Assembly (NCBI RefSeq): GCF_000711735.1 | Contig: NZ_JONL01000001.1 | Location: forward strand, 62,001-126,000 | Length of the DNA: 64,000 nt | Source of the DNA: Maridesulfovibrio frigidus DSM 17176 | GTDB lineage: Bacteria > Desulfobacterota > Desulfovibrionia > Desulfovibrionales > Desulfovibrionaceae | Reading direction: 5' to 3' | Part shown: positions 25,148 to 34,354 of the stretch, in pieces | Position numbering within the stretch: the first letter of the stretch is position 1 | Layout of the letters: the number at the start of each line of letters is the position of its first letter | Position numbers and translations under genes: made by a program | The notes under the pieces: model-generated | Seen by the model: only the letters and a program-made list of their open reading frames with translations | The model's database searches: none | Told to the model about the DNA's origin: nothing

Positions 25148-26247
25148 TGTACCTTGCTCTTGATCTGTCTGTATAAATCTAAAATGCGGTCACATACTTT
25201 AGCTGATTCGAAATTATCTTTTGCGTAACTTTCAGCGTTTTTAGAAATTAATTTCATGCGATCAGTGTCACCAAGTAATCCATCTATTGCAGAAATTATA
25301 CTGCTTTTAGAGACAGTTTCAAGTATAATCGCTGTTTCATCCGGGATAACAATATCAGCAATCCCGCCAGCAAGAGGGACCACAGGAGCAATACCCGCTG
25401 CCATGGCTTCAAGAAGCGAAACAGGACACCCTTCCGAATAAAAAGTGGGCAGAATGAAAATGGATGATTGTTCAAAAGCCTTACGCTTCTCAGCTCCTTT
25501 TATATAGCCTGGGAAAGATATATTTTCTATATTTTTAGCCCTTACTAATTCTTCAAGCAACGTTTTATCAGGACCATCACCAGCCATAATCAAGTGTAAG
25601 TTTTGATGTCTTTTGAATAAATCTTCGAAAGCCTCAACAAGCTCAAAAACGCCTTTTTTACGGACAATCCTCGAAAGAAATAAAACTGAATTACGAGCGG
25701 TTATGTCTTCAGGGCTGCTCGGTACATCAGCTTTGTTATACATAGTCGTAAGCACTACGACTTTATCTTCATCAATCCCAATATCAATAAGAGATTTACG
25801 GTACTTACTAGATAATACGACGATTAAACCGGCGCGCCTAAGCATGCATAGTAGAAACTTTCTACCGATTAAATTTGAGGTCAGTTTTTGAAAAAAATCT
25901 GGATCCCAGCCATGAAAGAATAGCAATATTTTACCCGAATATCCGAGCAGACAAAAAAGCATGAAAACAAAGAATTCTTTCACAAATGAACGAACATTGA
26001 AGGATGGATTTACATGAATGACATCAAAGCTCTCTTTTCGAGTCAGTTTAAAAAAATTAAACATATCAAGTAGAGGCTGAACGTACGCCTTAACGCCGAC
26101 CTGCCCGACTCTGCGCCCAAGTGCGCCATGTGATACGTCTATCTTTCCCGTGAATTTTGAAATTAGCAACTGCGCAGTCTCAACTACACCGCCTATATGC
26201 TTAAAATCCTGAGAAATAATTAGAACTCGTAAAGATTCATCATTCAA
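25144..26247 (-). CDS. GT4-family glycosyltransferase
   Basis: A 367-residue GT-B glycosyltransferase. The N-terminal domain opens with LRVLIISQDFKHIGGVVETA, and the C-terminal nucleotide-sugar domain has FLSRIVRKKGVFELVEAF and the GT4 signature SEGCPVSLLEAMAAGIAP. It is the only dedicated glycosyltransferase in the locus besides the initiating phosphotransferase, so other sugars of the repeat unit must be added by enzymes encoded elsewhere, or the unit is very short. The start is a TTG at 26247 with GGAGG eight bases upstream. As the first gene of the minus-strand EPS block, its promoter should lie in 26248-26501, shared with the divergent c-di-GMP gene. Confidence 0.9.
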   Translation of the reverse strand: MNDESLRVLIISQDFKHIGGVVETAQLLISKFTGKIDVSHGALGRRVGQVGVKAYVQPLLDMFNFFKLTRKESFDVIHVNPSFNVRSFVKEFFVFMLFCLLGYSGKILLFFHGWDPDFFQKLTSNLIGRKFLLCMLRRAGLIVVLSSKYRKSLIDIGIDEDKVVVLTTMYNKADVPSSPEDITARNSVLFLSRIVRKKGVFELVEAFEDLFKRHQNLHLIMAGDGPDKTLLEELVRAKNIENISFPGYIKGAEKRKAFEQSSIFILPTFYSEGCPVSLLEAMAAGIAPVVPLAGGIADIVIPDETAIILETVSKSSIISAIDGLLGDTDRMKLISKNAESYAKDNFESAKVCDRILDLYRQIKSKVQ

Positions 26248-26501
26248 ATGACCTACCTCCTAACATATGCATACACCCCGACTACATGAATCGAGTTCAA
26301 CATTCCACTTACTTATAAATCCTGAACCAACTCAATATCTTAAACAGAATGTAACGAGGCAGTAACATTCAAAGAAATATTATATGTAGTCTGCACGAAA
26401 TAAGACACGAAAGTTCAACGCCGAATATTAATAAATTAAGTACAATTTATAAATGAAATTCAATTCACGGTTACTCTACCATACAATGGAGATTCTATCC
26501 C

Positions 26502-28778
26502 ATGCTACAACTTATCAAGAAAAAATCTGATTATTTCAACTTCCCTTCTGACAGAAATAGAGATTTTTTCGAAGGTCCGGGAATAGGCAGTTTGATTCAA
26601 AATGTTGGCAGTCTTAATATCCTATATTTTGCAATACAAGATTTCCCGACTCTATTTGAAATGTATGGAAGGGAATGGGCAACATCCCTTGAAAACCAAA
26701 TACGTGTAGCAATTGAAAATGAAGGGTACCTGAGATTACAGCATGATGAGTTTCATATTTTCTCGTTTAACGCAGGGGAATTTTTCTTACTCGACCCCAA
26801 TGATTGCAGCAAAAAACTGGCACTGGACGAACTTGCCTACCAGTTTAAAGTGAATATAGAAAATTTGGTGAAAAGTGATCAAATCAGTCTTACTGGCAAC
26901 ACCATAACGTTAAATAGCGGACATTCATCATTTCGCGCCTCGCACACAAATAACAAGCTATGGTCTGGCTTCTTATCCGCCATCGGCGAAGCACGCCTTG
27001 AAGCACAGAACAATGCGGATCTTTCAAATCTTGAACTTAGCAAAGAATTTTGCGAAATAATAAAACACAGCAGAGTTAACTGCCACTATCAACCAATCGT
27101 GAACCTTGCTGATAAAAGAATTCATGGCTGGGAGGCTTTAGCAAGAGGACCTCGCAACTCACCTTTCCGCTCACCGCTTACCCTTTTTGATATGGCCGAA
27201 AATATTGGAAAGCTTTTCCAGCTTGAAAGAATATGCCGCGAGTCAGCAATCAGCTCTTTTGGTGAATTTGACCAGCAGCAAAAATTATTTTTAAACATTC
27301 ATCCCCGCACCATTGTTGACCCTAATTTTTCCTCAGGTGAAACTAAAATTTTATTAGATAGATGGGGTCTTAAACCGGAAAACATCGTCTTTGAAATAAC
27401 AGAGAGACATAGCGTAAAGGACTTCAAAACTTTCCGTAAAACTCTCGACCATTACCGCAACCAAGGCTATTTAGTCGCGATTGATGACGCAGGAACCGGA
27501 TATTCAGGACTTTCATCCATCGCTGAGATTAAGCCCGATTACATCAAACTTGATAAGTCTTTTGTGGACAATATTGAAACGAGTCAGGTGAACCGTGCAA
27601 TAGTTGAAACATTTACTGACTTTTCCGAAAAAATCGGCGGAAAACTATTAGTTGAGGGAATAGAAACTCAGTCACAAGCAGTCGCCATGATCGACATGGG
27701 CGTTCATCTCGGACAAGGCTATTTCTTCGCTAGACCCGCGCGCACAAAGCCAGACCTAACGAATGAAGCTATGAAAATTCAGAAAACTCCAGAGCTACGC
27801 ACTGACACAAATATCTGCGGCATACCCGTAAAAAATCTGGTCAATAAAGTAGGTGCTGTAGAAATAGATACCCCTGTGCCTGTCGTTCAAAACATATTTG
27901 AACAAGGCAGTGGCGTCAGCAGTGTGGCTGTTGTCAAAAACAATGTTCCGTGCGGGTTGATCATGGAATATCGTTTAAACAAGCATCTTTCCGGTAAATT
28001 CGGTGTAGCGCTATATTCCAACAAAGCGATTGCCTCAGTCATGGACGATTCTCCGCTTACCATAGACCTCGAAACTTCGGTAGAAAACGTATCAAAGCAA
28101 GCTATGGCGAGAGAAAGAAAAAAAGCCTACGACGACATCATCATTACCAATGAAGGTAAATTATTTGGGGTAGTTTCAGTGCAAAAATTGCTCGATACCC
28201 TAGCTCATGTTCAAGTTGAAATGGCAAAAGGGACAAACCCGCTCACAGGTTTACCCGGCAATCTCGGAATAGAAAAAGAGATTGAAAGGCGCATGGAAGA
28301 CAAGGAAAACTATTCAATTATTTACGCGGATCTCGACAATTTCAAAGTGTACAACGACACCTATGGCTTCAAAGGCGGAGACAAAATTATCCTGCTCATC
28401 AGCCGCATAATCACATGGGCAACGGCTAAATATGGTTCTGACGTAACCACTGATTTTATAGGACACATCGGCGGCGATGATTTCGTACAGGTGATTTCAC
28501 CCGAAAAAGCCGAGAGAATATGTCTGGCGATTACACGATGTTTCAAGCGAATTGTCAAAACAAGCTATAATGCAAAAGATAGAGCCAATGGCTGGATGGA
28601 AGGAAAAGGCCGCGACGGCGCAACAGCTAAATTCCCGTTAGTCTCCGTGTCGCTGGCAATACTGGACTGCACTCCCGAGCAATCTCTGCTGGAAATAGGC
28701 GAACAGGCCGCATCACTTAAAAAGTGGGCCAAATCTATAGAAGGGAACTGCTGGGTGCGCGAAAGACGTCAGATTTAA
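26502..28778 (+). CDS. EAL-CBS-GGDEF cyclic-di-GMP protein
   Basis: A 758-residue cytosolic signalling protein. Residues 1-190 are of unknown family, perhaps a degenerate GGDEF. An EAL phosphodiesterase domain follows (about 200-425) with YQPIVN, EALARGP, FEITERHS, DDAGTGYSGLSS, KLDKSF and LGQGYFFARP, so the metal-binding residues look intact. A pair of CBS-like regions (about 440-585) precedes a C-terminal GGDEF domain (about 595-755) with GGDDF. GGDDF keeps acidic residues at both key positions, so cyclase activity is possible. It diverges from the EPS locus by 254 bases and is a good candidate for controlling it through c-di-GMP. CBS regions suggest binding of an adenine nucleotide. Confidence 0.9.
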   Translation: MLQLIKKKSDYFNFPSDRNRDFFEGPGIGSLIQNVGSLNILYFAIQDFPTLFEMYGREWATSLENQIRVAIENEGYLRLQHDEFHIFSFNAGEFFLLDPNDCSKKLALDELAYQFKVNIENLVKSDQISLTGNTITLNSGHSSFRASHTNNKLWSGFLSAIGEARLEAQNNADLSNLELSKEFCEIIKHSRVNCHYQPIVNLADKRIHGWEALARGPRNSPFRSPLTLFDMAENIGKLFQLERICRESAISSFGEFDQQQKLFLNIHPRTIVDPNFSSGETKILLDRWGLKPENIVFEITERHSVKDFKTFRKTLDHYRNQGYLVAIDDAGTGYSGLSSIAEIKPDYIKLDKSFVDNIETSQVNRAIVETFTDFSEKIGGKLLVEGIETQSQAVAMIDMGVHLGQGYFFARPARTKPDLTNEAMKIQKTPELRTDTNICGIPVKNLVNKVGAVEIDTPVPVVQNIFEQGSGVSSVAVVKNNVPCGLIMEYRLNKHLSGKFGVALYSNKAIASVMDDSPLTIDLETSVENVSKQAMARERKKAYDDIIITNEGKLFGVVSVQKLLDTLAHVQVEMAKGTNPLTGLPGNLGIEKEIERRMEDKENYSIIYADLDNFKVYNDTYGFKGGDKIILLISRIITWATAKYGSDVTTDFIGHIGGDDFVQVISPEKAERICLAITRCFKRIVKTSYNAKDRANGWMEGKGRDGATAKFPLVSVSLAILDCTPEQSLLEIGEQAASLKKWAKSIEGNCWVRERRQI

Positions 28779-28788
28779 TATTCAACAA

Positions 28789-28839
28789 ATCTCAAGCTAC
28801 AATAAATCTTAGTTTACAGTAGATCTCAAGCTACAGTAG
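28789..28839. repeat. three tandem 17-bp repeats
   Basis: Units at 28789-28805, 28806-28822 and 28823-28839 share the pattern ATCT-A--TACA-TA-; the first and third differ at only two positions. They lie between the convergent EAL gene and recD2, and the last unit overlaps the recD2 stop codon. Confidence 0.7.
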
Positions 28840-31023
28840 ATTCTCGTCGAATATCTGCTTTATGCGATAACGCAAATTGGTGAATCTTTTTCCGGCTGTG
28901 ATGTTGTTAAGCCCAATGTGAAATGCCCGTTTGCTACCTACCAGAACCGCCAGCGTGCGCGCTCTGGTCAGTGCAGTATAAAGCAGATTTCGTTGCAGCA
29001 ATAAATAATGCTGTGAAACAATCGGCATAACGATAGCGGGATATTCACTACCCTGCGACTTATGCACACTAATCGCATAAGCAAGGGACAGCTCATCTAA
29101 TTCGGAAAACTCATAATGAACGATATTACCATCAAATTCCGCGGTAAGCTCATTTTTTTCGCTGTCGATGTATACAACACGCCCGAGGTCACCGTTAAAA
29201 ACTTCCTTATCGTAGTTGTTACGCATCTGTGAAATTCGATCACCCACACGGAACTCGACAAAGCCCCGCACTATCGGTTTGCCGCGCGCGGGATTGAGTC
29301 TGTCCTGTAATATAGAGTTAAGTTTCTGCGTTCCCACATCACCCTTGTGCATAGGTGTCAGCACTTGAATGTCGGTCATAGGATCGAGATCATAACGTTC
29401 AGGAATGCGCTCGCAAACAGTCTGCGCAATCATTTCTTGGACTTTCAATGGAGATTCTTGCGGTATCCAGAAAAAATCTGCTTCAGGCGCGTCTGCAGGA
29501 TGCCCTAATGGAAATTGTCCATCATTAATTCTATGGGCATTTACTACAATATAACTTTCTTGAGCCTGTCTAAAAATATGACTCAGAACCGCGCTAGGCA
29601 CTTCCCCGCTTTGCAATAAATCAGAAAGAACATTACCCGGCCCAACTGATGGAAGCTGGTTCACATCCCCCACAAAAATCACCCGACATGTAAGCGGAAC
29701 AGCACGCAAAACCGACAAACACAGCTGAGAATCAAGCATTGAAGCCTCATCCACAACCAGAACGTCCGCCTTAAGCTTCTGATCTTCATTGTAATAAAAA
29801 CCGCCGCTATCAGGAGTATATTGCAACATACGGTGAATTGTAGAAGCAGATCTGCCAGTAGCTTCTGACAATCTTTTAGCAGCTCTACCCGTAGGCGCGG
29901 CAAGCTTAACCTTAAGCCCAAGCTCGCTAAGTGTAAGCACCACAGCACGGGTGATGGTAGTTTTACCAGTTCCCGGTCCACCAGTAATAATAAAAAATTT
30001 GTTTACGCAGGCCGCAAAAACGGCTTCACGCTGCTCAGCCGAAAGGTTAAACCCAAGTTCCTTTTCAACCTCAGGTAAAGTCTTCTCAACCTTCTCTTTA
30101 CTTACAGGTGATGGATGACTCACAAGGCCATGTAACCTCTTACAAATTTCGCTTTCAAATCTGTAAAAATGCATCAAAAATACTGCCTGATCAATATCCT
30201 GATCAGGAAGAGCTTCTACTCTAATGCGCTTCCTTTCTTCAAGAGCTTGAATGCCATCATCGACCAAGGTAAGATTCACGCCACCAAGCATCTTTGAAAC
30301 GTCTTCAACAAGCTTATCACGAGGGCTAAACATATGCCCGCCCCGCTCACTTACCGAGAACAAAGAATAAACAATCGCGGCCTCAATTCGCTGAGAAGAA
30401 TCCGCCGCAAAGCCCAGCTTAAGAGCCATAGCATCTGCCGTCTTAAAGCCGATACCACGGATATCATAAGCAAGTTCATACGGATTATCGGTAATTCTTT
30501 TAACAGACTGCGCGCCATACAAATTGAAAATTTTAGTCGCGTAAGTAGGAGGTACATCGTGCGTATGCAGAAATATAATCAGATTCTTTATTTCGCGCTG
30601 ACTCTGCCAAGAATCCACAATATCCGCTAATTTCTTCTTGGAAATACCTTTAATCTTAAGCAGCTTTTCCGGTTCATCATCTAATATATCGAGGACTTCC
30701 ACCCCGAACTTTTTAACCATGTCGGTCGCAATAGCTTCCCCGACACCTTTGATAGATGAAGACTTTAGGAATCTGATAACACCGGCTTCGGTCGCAGGAC
30801 GAATGCGTTCATGATAATCAGCTTCAAACTGGCGACCAAACTTAGCGTGCTGTTTCCAGCGGCCCTGAAATTCGGCAGTTTCACCGGGCGTGAGTTGTCC
30901 AAGGCACCCGACAACAGTAATCTGCGCTGGTTCATCTTTTGAAGATATACGAGCGACAGTATAGCCGTTCTCTTCATTATGATAGACAACTGTTCGAACT
31001 TCACCAGTTAAAGTGTCCGACAT
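28831..31023 (-). CDS. recD2: RecD2-like ATP-dependent DNA helicase
   Basis: A 730-residue SF1B helicase, 5'-3' polarity by family, acting on DNA without RecBC. Order: an N-terminal OB-like region (1-75), helix-hairpin-helix motifs (about 85-210), Walker A GGPGTGKT at 348-355, Walker B VLVVDEASMLD, motif III GDVNQLPSVGPG, and the C-terminal UvrD-like block with SYAISVHKSQGSE-type residues (here LAYAISVHKSQGSEYPAIVMP). The length fits the RecD2 family. The ATG at 31023 follows AAAGGA. It lies 100 bases downstream of recR on the same strand. Confidence 0.93.
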   Translation of the reverse strand: MSDTLTGEVRTVVYHNEENGYTVARISSKDEPAQITVVGCLGQLTPGETAEFQGRWKQHAKFGRQFEADYHERIRPATEAGVIRFLKSSSIKGVGEAIATDMVKKFGVEVLDILDDEPEKLLKIKGISKKKLADIVDSWQSQREIKNLIIFLHTHDVPPTYATKIFNLYGAQSVKRITDNPYELAYDIRGIGFKTADAMALKLGFAADSSQRIEAAIVYSLFSVSERGGHMFSPRDKLVEDVSKMLGGVNLTLVDDGIQALEERKRIRVEALPDQDIDQAVFLMHFYRFESEICKRLHGLVSHPSPVSKEKVEKTLPEVEKELGFNLSAEQREAVFAACVNKFFIITGGPGTGKTTITRAVVLTLSELGLKVKLAAPTGRAAKRLSEATGRSASTIHRMLQYTPDSGGFYYNEDQKLKADVLVVDEASMLDSQLCLSVLRAVPLTCRVIFVGDVNQLPSVGPGNVLSDLLQSGEVPSAVLSHIFRQAQESYIVVNAHRINDGQFPLGHPADAPEADFFWIPQESPLKVQEMIAQTVCERIPERYDLDPMTDIQVLTPMHKGDVGTQKLNSILQDRLNPARGKPIVRGFVEFRVGDRISQMRNNYDKEVFNGDLGRVVYIDSEKNELTAEFDGNIVHYEFSELDELSLAYAISVHKSQGSEYPAIVMPIVSQHYLLLQRNLLYTALTRARTLAVLVGSKRAFHIGLNNITAGKRFTNLRYRIKQIFDENLL

Positions 31024-31123
31024 CCGGTTTCCTTTTCGATATTGCTATATCAAGCTTATCAGTAGCAAGTTTGTCCATATCGAAGAAGAATCAGCAATAT
31101 GAATAGAAATTTGTGATTAAAAA

Positions 31124-31729
31124 CTACAACTTTTGGCGATATTCAAGAGCCTGACGCAAGGTTTCTTTATCAGTATGTTTAACCTCAGTTCCAATTGGAA
31201 TGCCCTGAGCAAAACGGCTTAATGAAATCTGCGAAAATCTATTTTGCACCATATTTTTTACATAGGAAGCCGTGGCTTCGGCTTCGACAGTAGCACCGAG
31301 AGCAAGAATCAACTCAGTAACCTGACCCTTAGCAAGGCGATCTTCAAGCTTATTAAATTCTAAATGCTGCGGAGAAACTCCATCAAGCGGAGAAAGAAGG
31401 CCGCCCAAAACCAGATAATAGCCGCGATAAAGACCCATCTCTTCAATTGCAAGAAGGGAGTCCCACTCAGAAACTAGACAAAGTTTATCCCTTTCCCTAC
31501 CGGGATCAGAACAAATACGGCAAGGGCAAGATTCCGTAATACTTGCGCATTCTTCACAAATACAAAGACTTTCACGCAAATCAATAATGCTCTTCCCAAT
31601 GCCAGAAACCTTTTCTTTAGGCATCTTAAGCATAGTCAAAGCAATTCTTAGAGCAGATTTAGGACCAAGACCCGGAAGCTTAGACAACTCCAAAGCCACC
31701 GCCCTTAAAGGACCCGGTAAATTTTCCAC
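31124..31729 (-). CDS. recR: recombination mediator RecR
   Basis: A 201-residue protein of normal length for RecR, which with RecO and RecF loads RecA on gapped DNA. The helix-hairpin-helix LPGLGPKSALRIAL (about 14-27) is followed by the four-cysteine zinc finger CEECASITESCPCRIC and the Toprim domain with CLVSEWDSLLAIE. The start is a GTG at 31729 preceded by AGAGGT. It usually follows dnaX and ybaB directly; here a 242-base gap with a repeat element separates it from ybaB. Confidence 0.95.
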   Translation of the reverse strand: MENLPGPLRAVALELSKLPGLGPKSALRIALTMLKMPKEKVSGIGKSIIDLRESLCICEECASITESCPCRICSDPGRERDKLCLVSEWDSLLAIEEMGLYRGYYLVLGGLLSPLDGVSPQHLEFNKLEDRLAKGQVTELILALGATVEAEATASYVKNMVQNRFSQISLSRFAQGIPIGTEVKHTDKETLRQALEYRQKL

Positions 31730-31763
31730 TTGCTACCTCTATATATGGACTGTGCTTGCTAAT

Positions 31764-31959
31764 GCCTCCGGCGGCTTAAGAACCTTTTTGAAAAAAGGTT
31801 CTTAAGAATCTCCAAAAACTTTTAACGGGCTAGCACTTAAGATTCTTTGGACTGGACAATTTACTTTCATGCCTTCCCCCCCCCCTCGATAAGGTTTCCA
31901 AAGGGGATTATCCCCTTTGGTGGGGGTGCAGGGGGCAAAGCCCCCTGCTCGCCGAAGGC
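31764..31959. repeat. bipartite inverted-repeat element between ybaB and recR
   Basis: The ends are near-inverted copies: GCCTCCGGCGGC (31764-31775) and, on the minus strand, GCCTTCGGCGAGC (from 31959). Inside are three strong hairpins: CTTAAGAACCTTTTT/AAAAAGGTTCTTAAG (31775-31806), CCAAAGGGGAT/ATCCCCTTTGG (31897-31919), and GCAGGGGGC/GCCCCCTGC (31928-31948). There is also a run of about nine Cs near 31875-31884. No open reading frame of note lies inside. It looks like a dispersed intergenic element, or two elements facing each other. Confidence 0.7.
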
Positions 31960-31971
31960 TATAAAACTTTA

Positions 31972-32283
31972 TTACATCATGCCTGGGATGTTCATGCCGC
32001 CAGTGATCTGGGACATTTCTGATTCCATCATGGCTTTTGCTTTTTTGTTCGCGTCATTCACTGCGGACATTACTAGGTCCTGAATCATTTCTGCATCACC
32101 GGATTCGATGACTGCTGGATCGATTACTATGGAGAGAACTTCGGATGAACCGTTAACTGTTACGTTAACCATTCCGCCACCAGCTGAACTTTCAACTTCA
32201 CGTTTTTTCAGATCTTCCTGAAGTTCAGTCATTTTACGCTGCATAACCTGAGCCTGACGCATTAAGTCGTTCATACCTTTCAT
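31972..32283 (-). CDS. YbaB/EbfC-family nucleoid-associated protein
   Basis: A 103-residue DNA-binding protein of the YbaB/EbfC family, which forms tweezer-like dimers on DNA. It shows the family pattern: N-terminal MNDLMRQAQVMQRKMTELQEDLKKREVE helix, the glycine-rich centre AGGGMVNVTVNGSSEV, and a C-terminal helix with a methionine- and glycine-rich tail (ITGGMNIPGMM). AAGGAG precedes the ATG. It lies 53 bases downstream of dnaX, the usual partner. Confidence 0.95.
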   Translation of the reverse strand: MKGMNDLMRQAQVMQRKMTELQEDLKKREVESSAGGGMVNVTVNGSSEVLSIVIDPAVIESGDAEMIQDLVMSAVNDANKKAKAMMESEMSQITGGMNIPGMM

Positions 32284-32336
32284 TATATTTCTCCTTTTGA
32301 AATAAATATCATTTTATATACTAACATCGTAAAGAA

Positions 32337-34271
32337 TTACACATCCCTACGAGGATCCACAGAAATAATGGACGCGCCAAACGCATCAATCACGCGCATG
32401 ACATCTGGATTGGCTTCGACCTCAGCACGGAGCTGTTGTCTGCTCTTTCGTATTCCTTTGCTATTTACGGTGACTTCGACCTCAATATCAGAACCGAAAT
32501 ATTCTGCTGAGAGCCTATTAATAGCTGTAAGGGTATCACGAGTGCTAATCTGATTCTTATGAAATGGGTTCGCGCAAGTCAGCACAAACTTACTGTCAGT
32601 GACCAGACCTTTACACTTGCTTAGTCCGGCAACTGTTCCATTGGCACCGCTGTCGACCACGTACTTCATAAACCCTTCAAAGTCACGCGGACCATTCATG
32701 GCGGGGGTTGGAGTAGGCTCGGTCGCAGCTGGATCTGGATTTTCAGATTCGCTAGCTAATGGCTGATTGTTTGCTGAATATGACTCAGGTTCGGTTGGCT
32801 CTGAACCGCGATATTCGGCAACAGGTGCATTAAATTCTTGTGTAGGTTCTGATTGCGAGGCGTCAGGTAGTGAGGAATCTTCTGATCCCATTTCGCTTGT
32901 AGCTTTGCCACCTGCCGGACTTCCGGATTCACTGCGCCCCATAGGACGATTGGAAGTCGGAATCATGCTTGTTTGCGTAGAACCGGACTGCATTCCATTT
33001 TGCTGGGCAGGCGCGTTTTGCCAAGGTGGCGTTTCCCCAGACGGAGGAGCAGAATTTTGCGGCATGGAAGCTGGTGCGGGCCGCGGATTCGTAGGAGGAG
33101 CAGGTGCCGCTGGAGCTGGAGCTGGAATTGCGGCTCCGCCAGCATTTGCTAGGGCTCCTGCTCTTTCCATTGAAATAAGATCTGACAGGCTAGCCATATT
33201 CAGCAATAAAAGCTCAAGTGCCATAGCAGGCTCTAAGCTAGTCATAACTTTGCGCTGACCATCAACAGTCATCTGCCAACAAGCATGGACGAATGAACGT
33301 TCAAAAGTTTGTGCCCAGTGCATGAATTCTTTTGCTTCTTCCGTGGAAAGATCAAGTAGCGGAATAGCACGCTCTCCCGACTGACCAAGAAGAAACATAT
33401 TGCGCCAGCATGAGCTTAATTCGCGGATAAAGAACCCAAGATCTAAACCGCGATCAAGTACCTGCTTCACAACTTCGCCGACAGATACTAGGTCCCGCGC
33501 ATGAATAGCTTGCATCAAAGTGAAAAATACATCTTTTCCTGCAAGGCCCAAGATAGATCTAACATCGGCTTCAAGCAGTTTTTCACTGCCTAGCGCCAAG
33601 ACCTGACCGAGCAGAGACATGGAGTCACGAACACTACCCGCCCCTCTTTTTGCGATAAGATCAATTGCTCCGCTTTCGAATTCAACTTTTTCCATCTGCA
33701 AAATATTAGCGAGATGCGCGACAAGTTCCGAAGTTGAAAGCATCTTAAACGCATAATGCTGACATCTACTAATGATGGTTGCCGGAAATTTATGTGTTTC
33801 CGTTGTAGCCATTATGAAGGTGGCGTGGGAAGGCGGCTCTTCAAGAGTTTTCAGCAGCGCATTAAAAGCTTGAGTGGTGAGCATATGGGCCTCATCTATG
33901 ATGAAGACCTTGTAGCGAAACTCAATGGGAGCGTATCCTATATCTTCTTTAAGGCGGCGTGCATCATCAACCTTACCATGTGAGGCGGCATCGATTTCAA
34001 CAACGTCGACGCCGATTCCGGCTGTAATCTGACGACAGTTTTCGCACACGTTGCATGGTTCTGCGGTTGGTGCATTAACGCAGTTGAGTGCTTTAGCAAA
34101 AATTCGGGCAATAGTAGTCTTGCCGACTCCGCGAGTTCCGCTGAAAAGGTAGGCAGGTGCAATTTTATCCTGCTGTGCTGCGCGGGATAAAATAGTTTTG
34201 ACTGCTTGCTGCCCCGCCACGTCAGTAAAGGTTTGCGGGCGATATTTTGCTGTCAGATTCGATGTACTCAT
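32337..34271 (-). CDS. dnaX: DNA polymerase III subunits gamma/tau
   Basis: A protein of about 644 residues, the clamp-loader motor. LTAKYRPQTFTDVAGQ opens the AAA module; then Walker A GTRGVGKTT, the four-cysteine zinc site (CVNAPTAEPCNVCENC), Walker B FIIDEAHML, and the SRC motif ISRCQHY. Domain III follows to about residue 370, then a long proline/alanine-rich linker (about 385-530) and a C-terminal tau-like domain. The ATG at 34271 (MSTSNLTAKYRP) is preferred over one at 34301 because family proteins begin there. Any programmed frameshift for gamma was not recognised. Upstream lies the ilvE terminator. Confidence 0.93.
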   Translation of the reverse strand: MSTSNLTAKYRPQTFTDVAGQQAVKTILSRAAQQDKIAPAYLFSGTRGVGKTTIARIFAKALNCVNAPTAEPCNVCENCRQITAGIGVDVVEIDAASHGKVDDARRLKEDIGYAPIEFRYKVFIIDEAHMLTTQAFNALLKTLEEPPSHATFIMATTETHKFPATIISRCQHYAFKMLSTSELVAHLANILQMEKVEFESGAIDLIAKRGAGSVRDSMSLLGQVLALGSEKLLEADVRSILGLAGKDVFFTLMQAIHARDLVSVGEVVKQVLDRGLDLGFFIRELSSCWRNMFLLGQSGERAIPLLDLSTEEAKEFMHWAQTFERSFVHACWQMTVDGQRKVMTSLEPAMALELLLLNMASLSDLISMERAGALANAGGAAIPAPAPAAPAPPTNPRPAPASMPQNSAPPSGETPPWQNAPAQQNGMQSGSTQTSMIPTSNRPMGRSESGSPAGGKATSEMGSEDSSLPDASQSEPTQEFNAPVAEYRGSEPTEPESYSANNQPLASESENPDPAATEPTPTPAMNGPRDFEGFMKYVVDSGANGTVAGLSKCKGLVTDSKFVLTCANPFHKNQISTRDTLTAINRLSAEYFGSDIEVEVTVNSKGIRKSRQQLRAEVEANPDVMRVIDAFGASIISVDPRRDV

Positions 34272-34304
34272 TATGCAGGTAAATCCGTATGTGGTTCCCA
34301 TATA

Positions 34305-34343
34305 TTAAAAACGTCCGAGACTCGGAACCGACAGTCCCGGACG
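34305..34343 (-). terminator. intrinsic terminator of ilvE
   Basis: CGTCCG (34312-34317) pairs with CGGACG (34338-34343), with GACT/AGTC inside across one mismatch; on the minus strand a run of five Ts follows. Confidence 0.8.
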
Positions 34344-34354
34344 CGTGATAAAAG

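Noticed and set aside
32767-33258. 163-residue glycine/alanine-rich frame on the plus strand
   Set aside because: Produced by the proline/alanine-rich linker of dnaX on the other strand.
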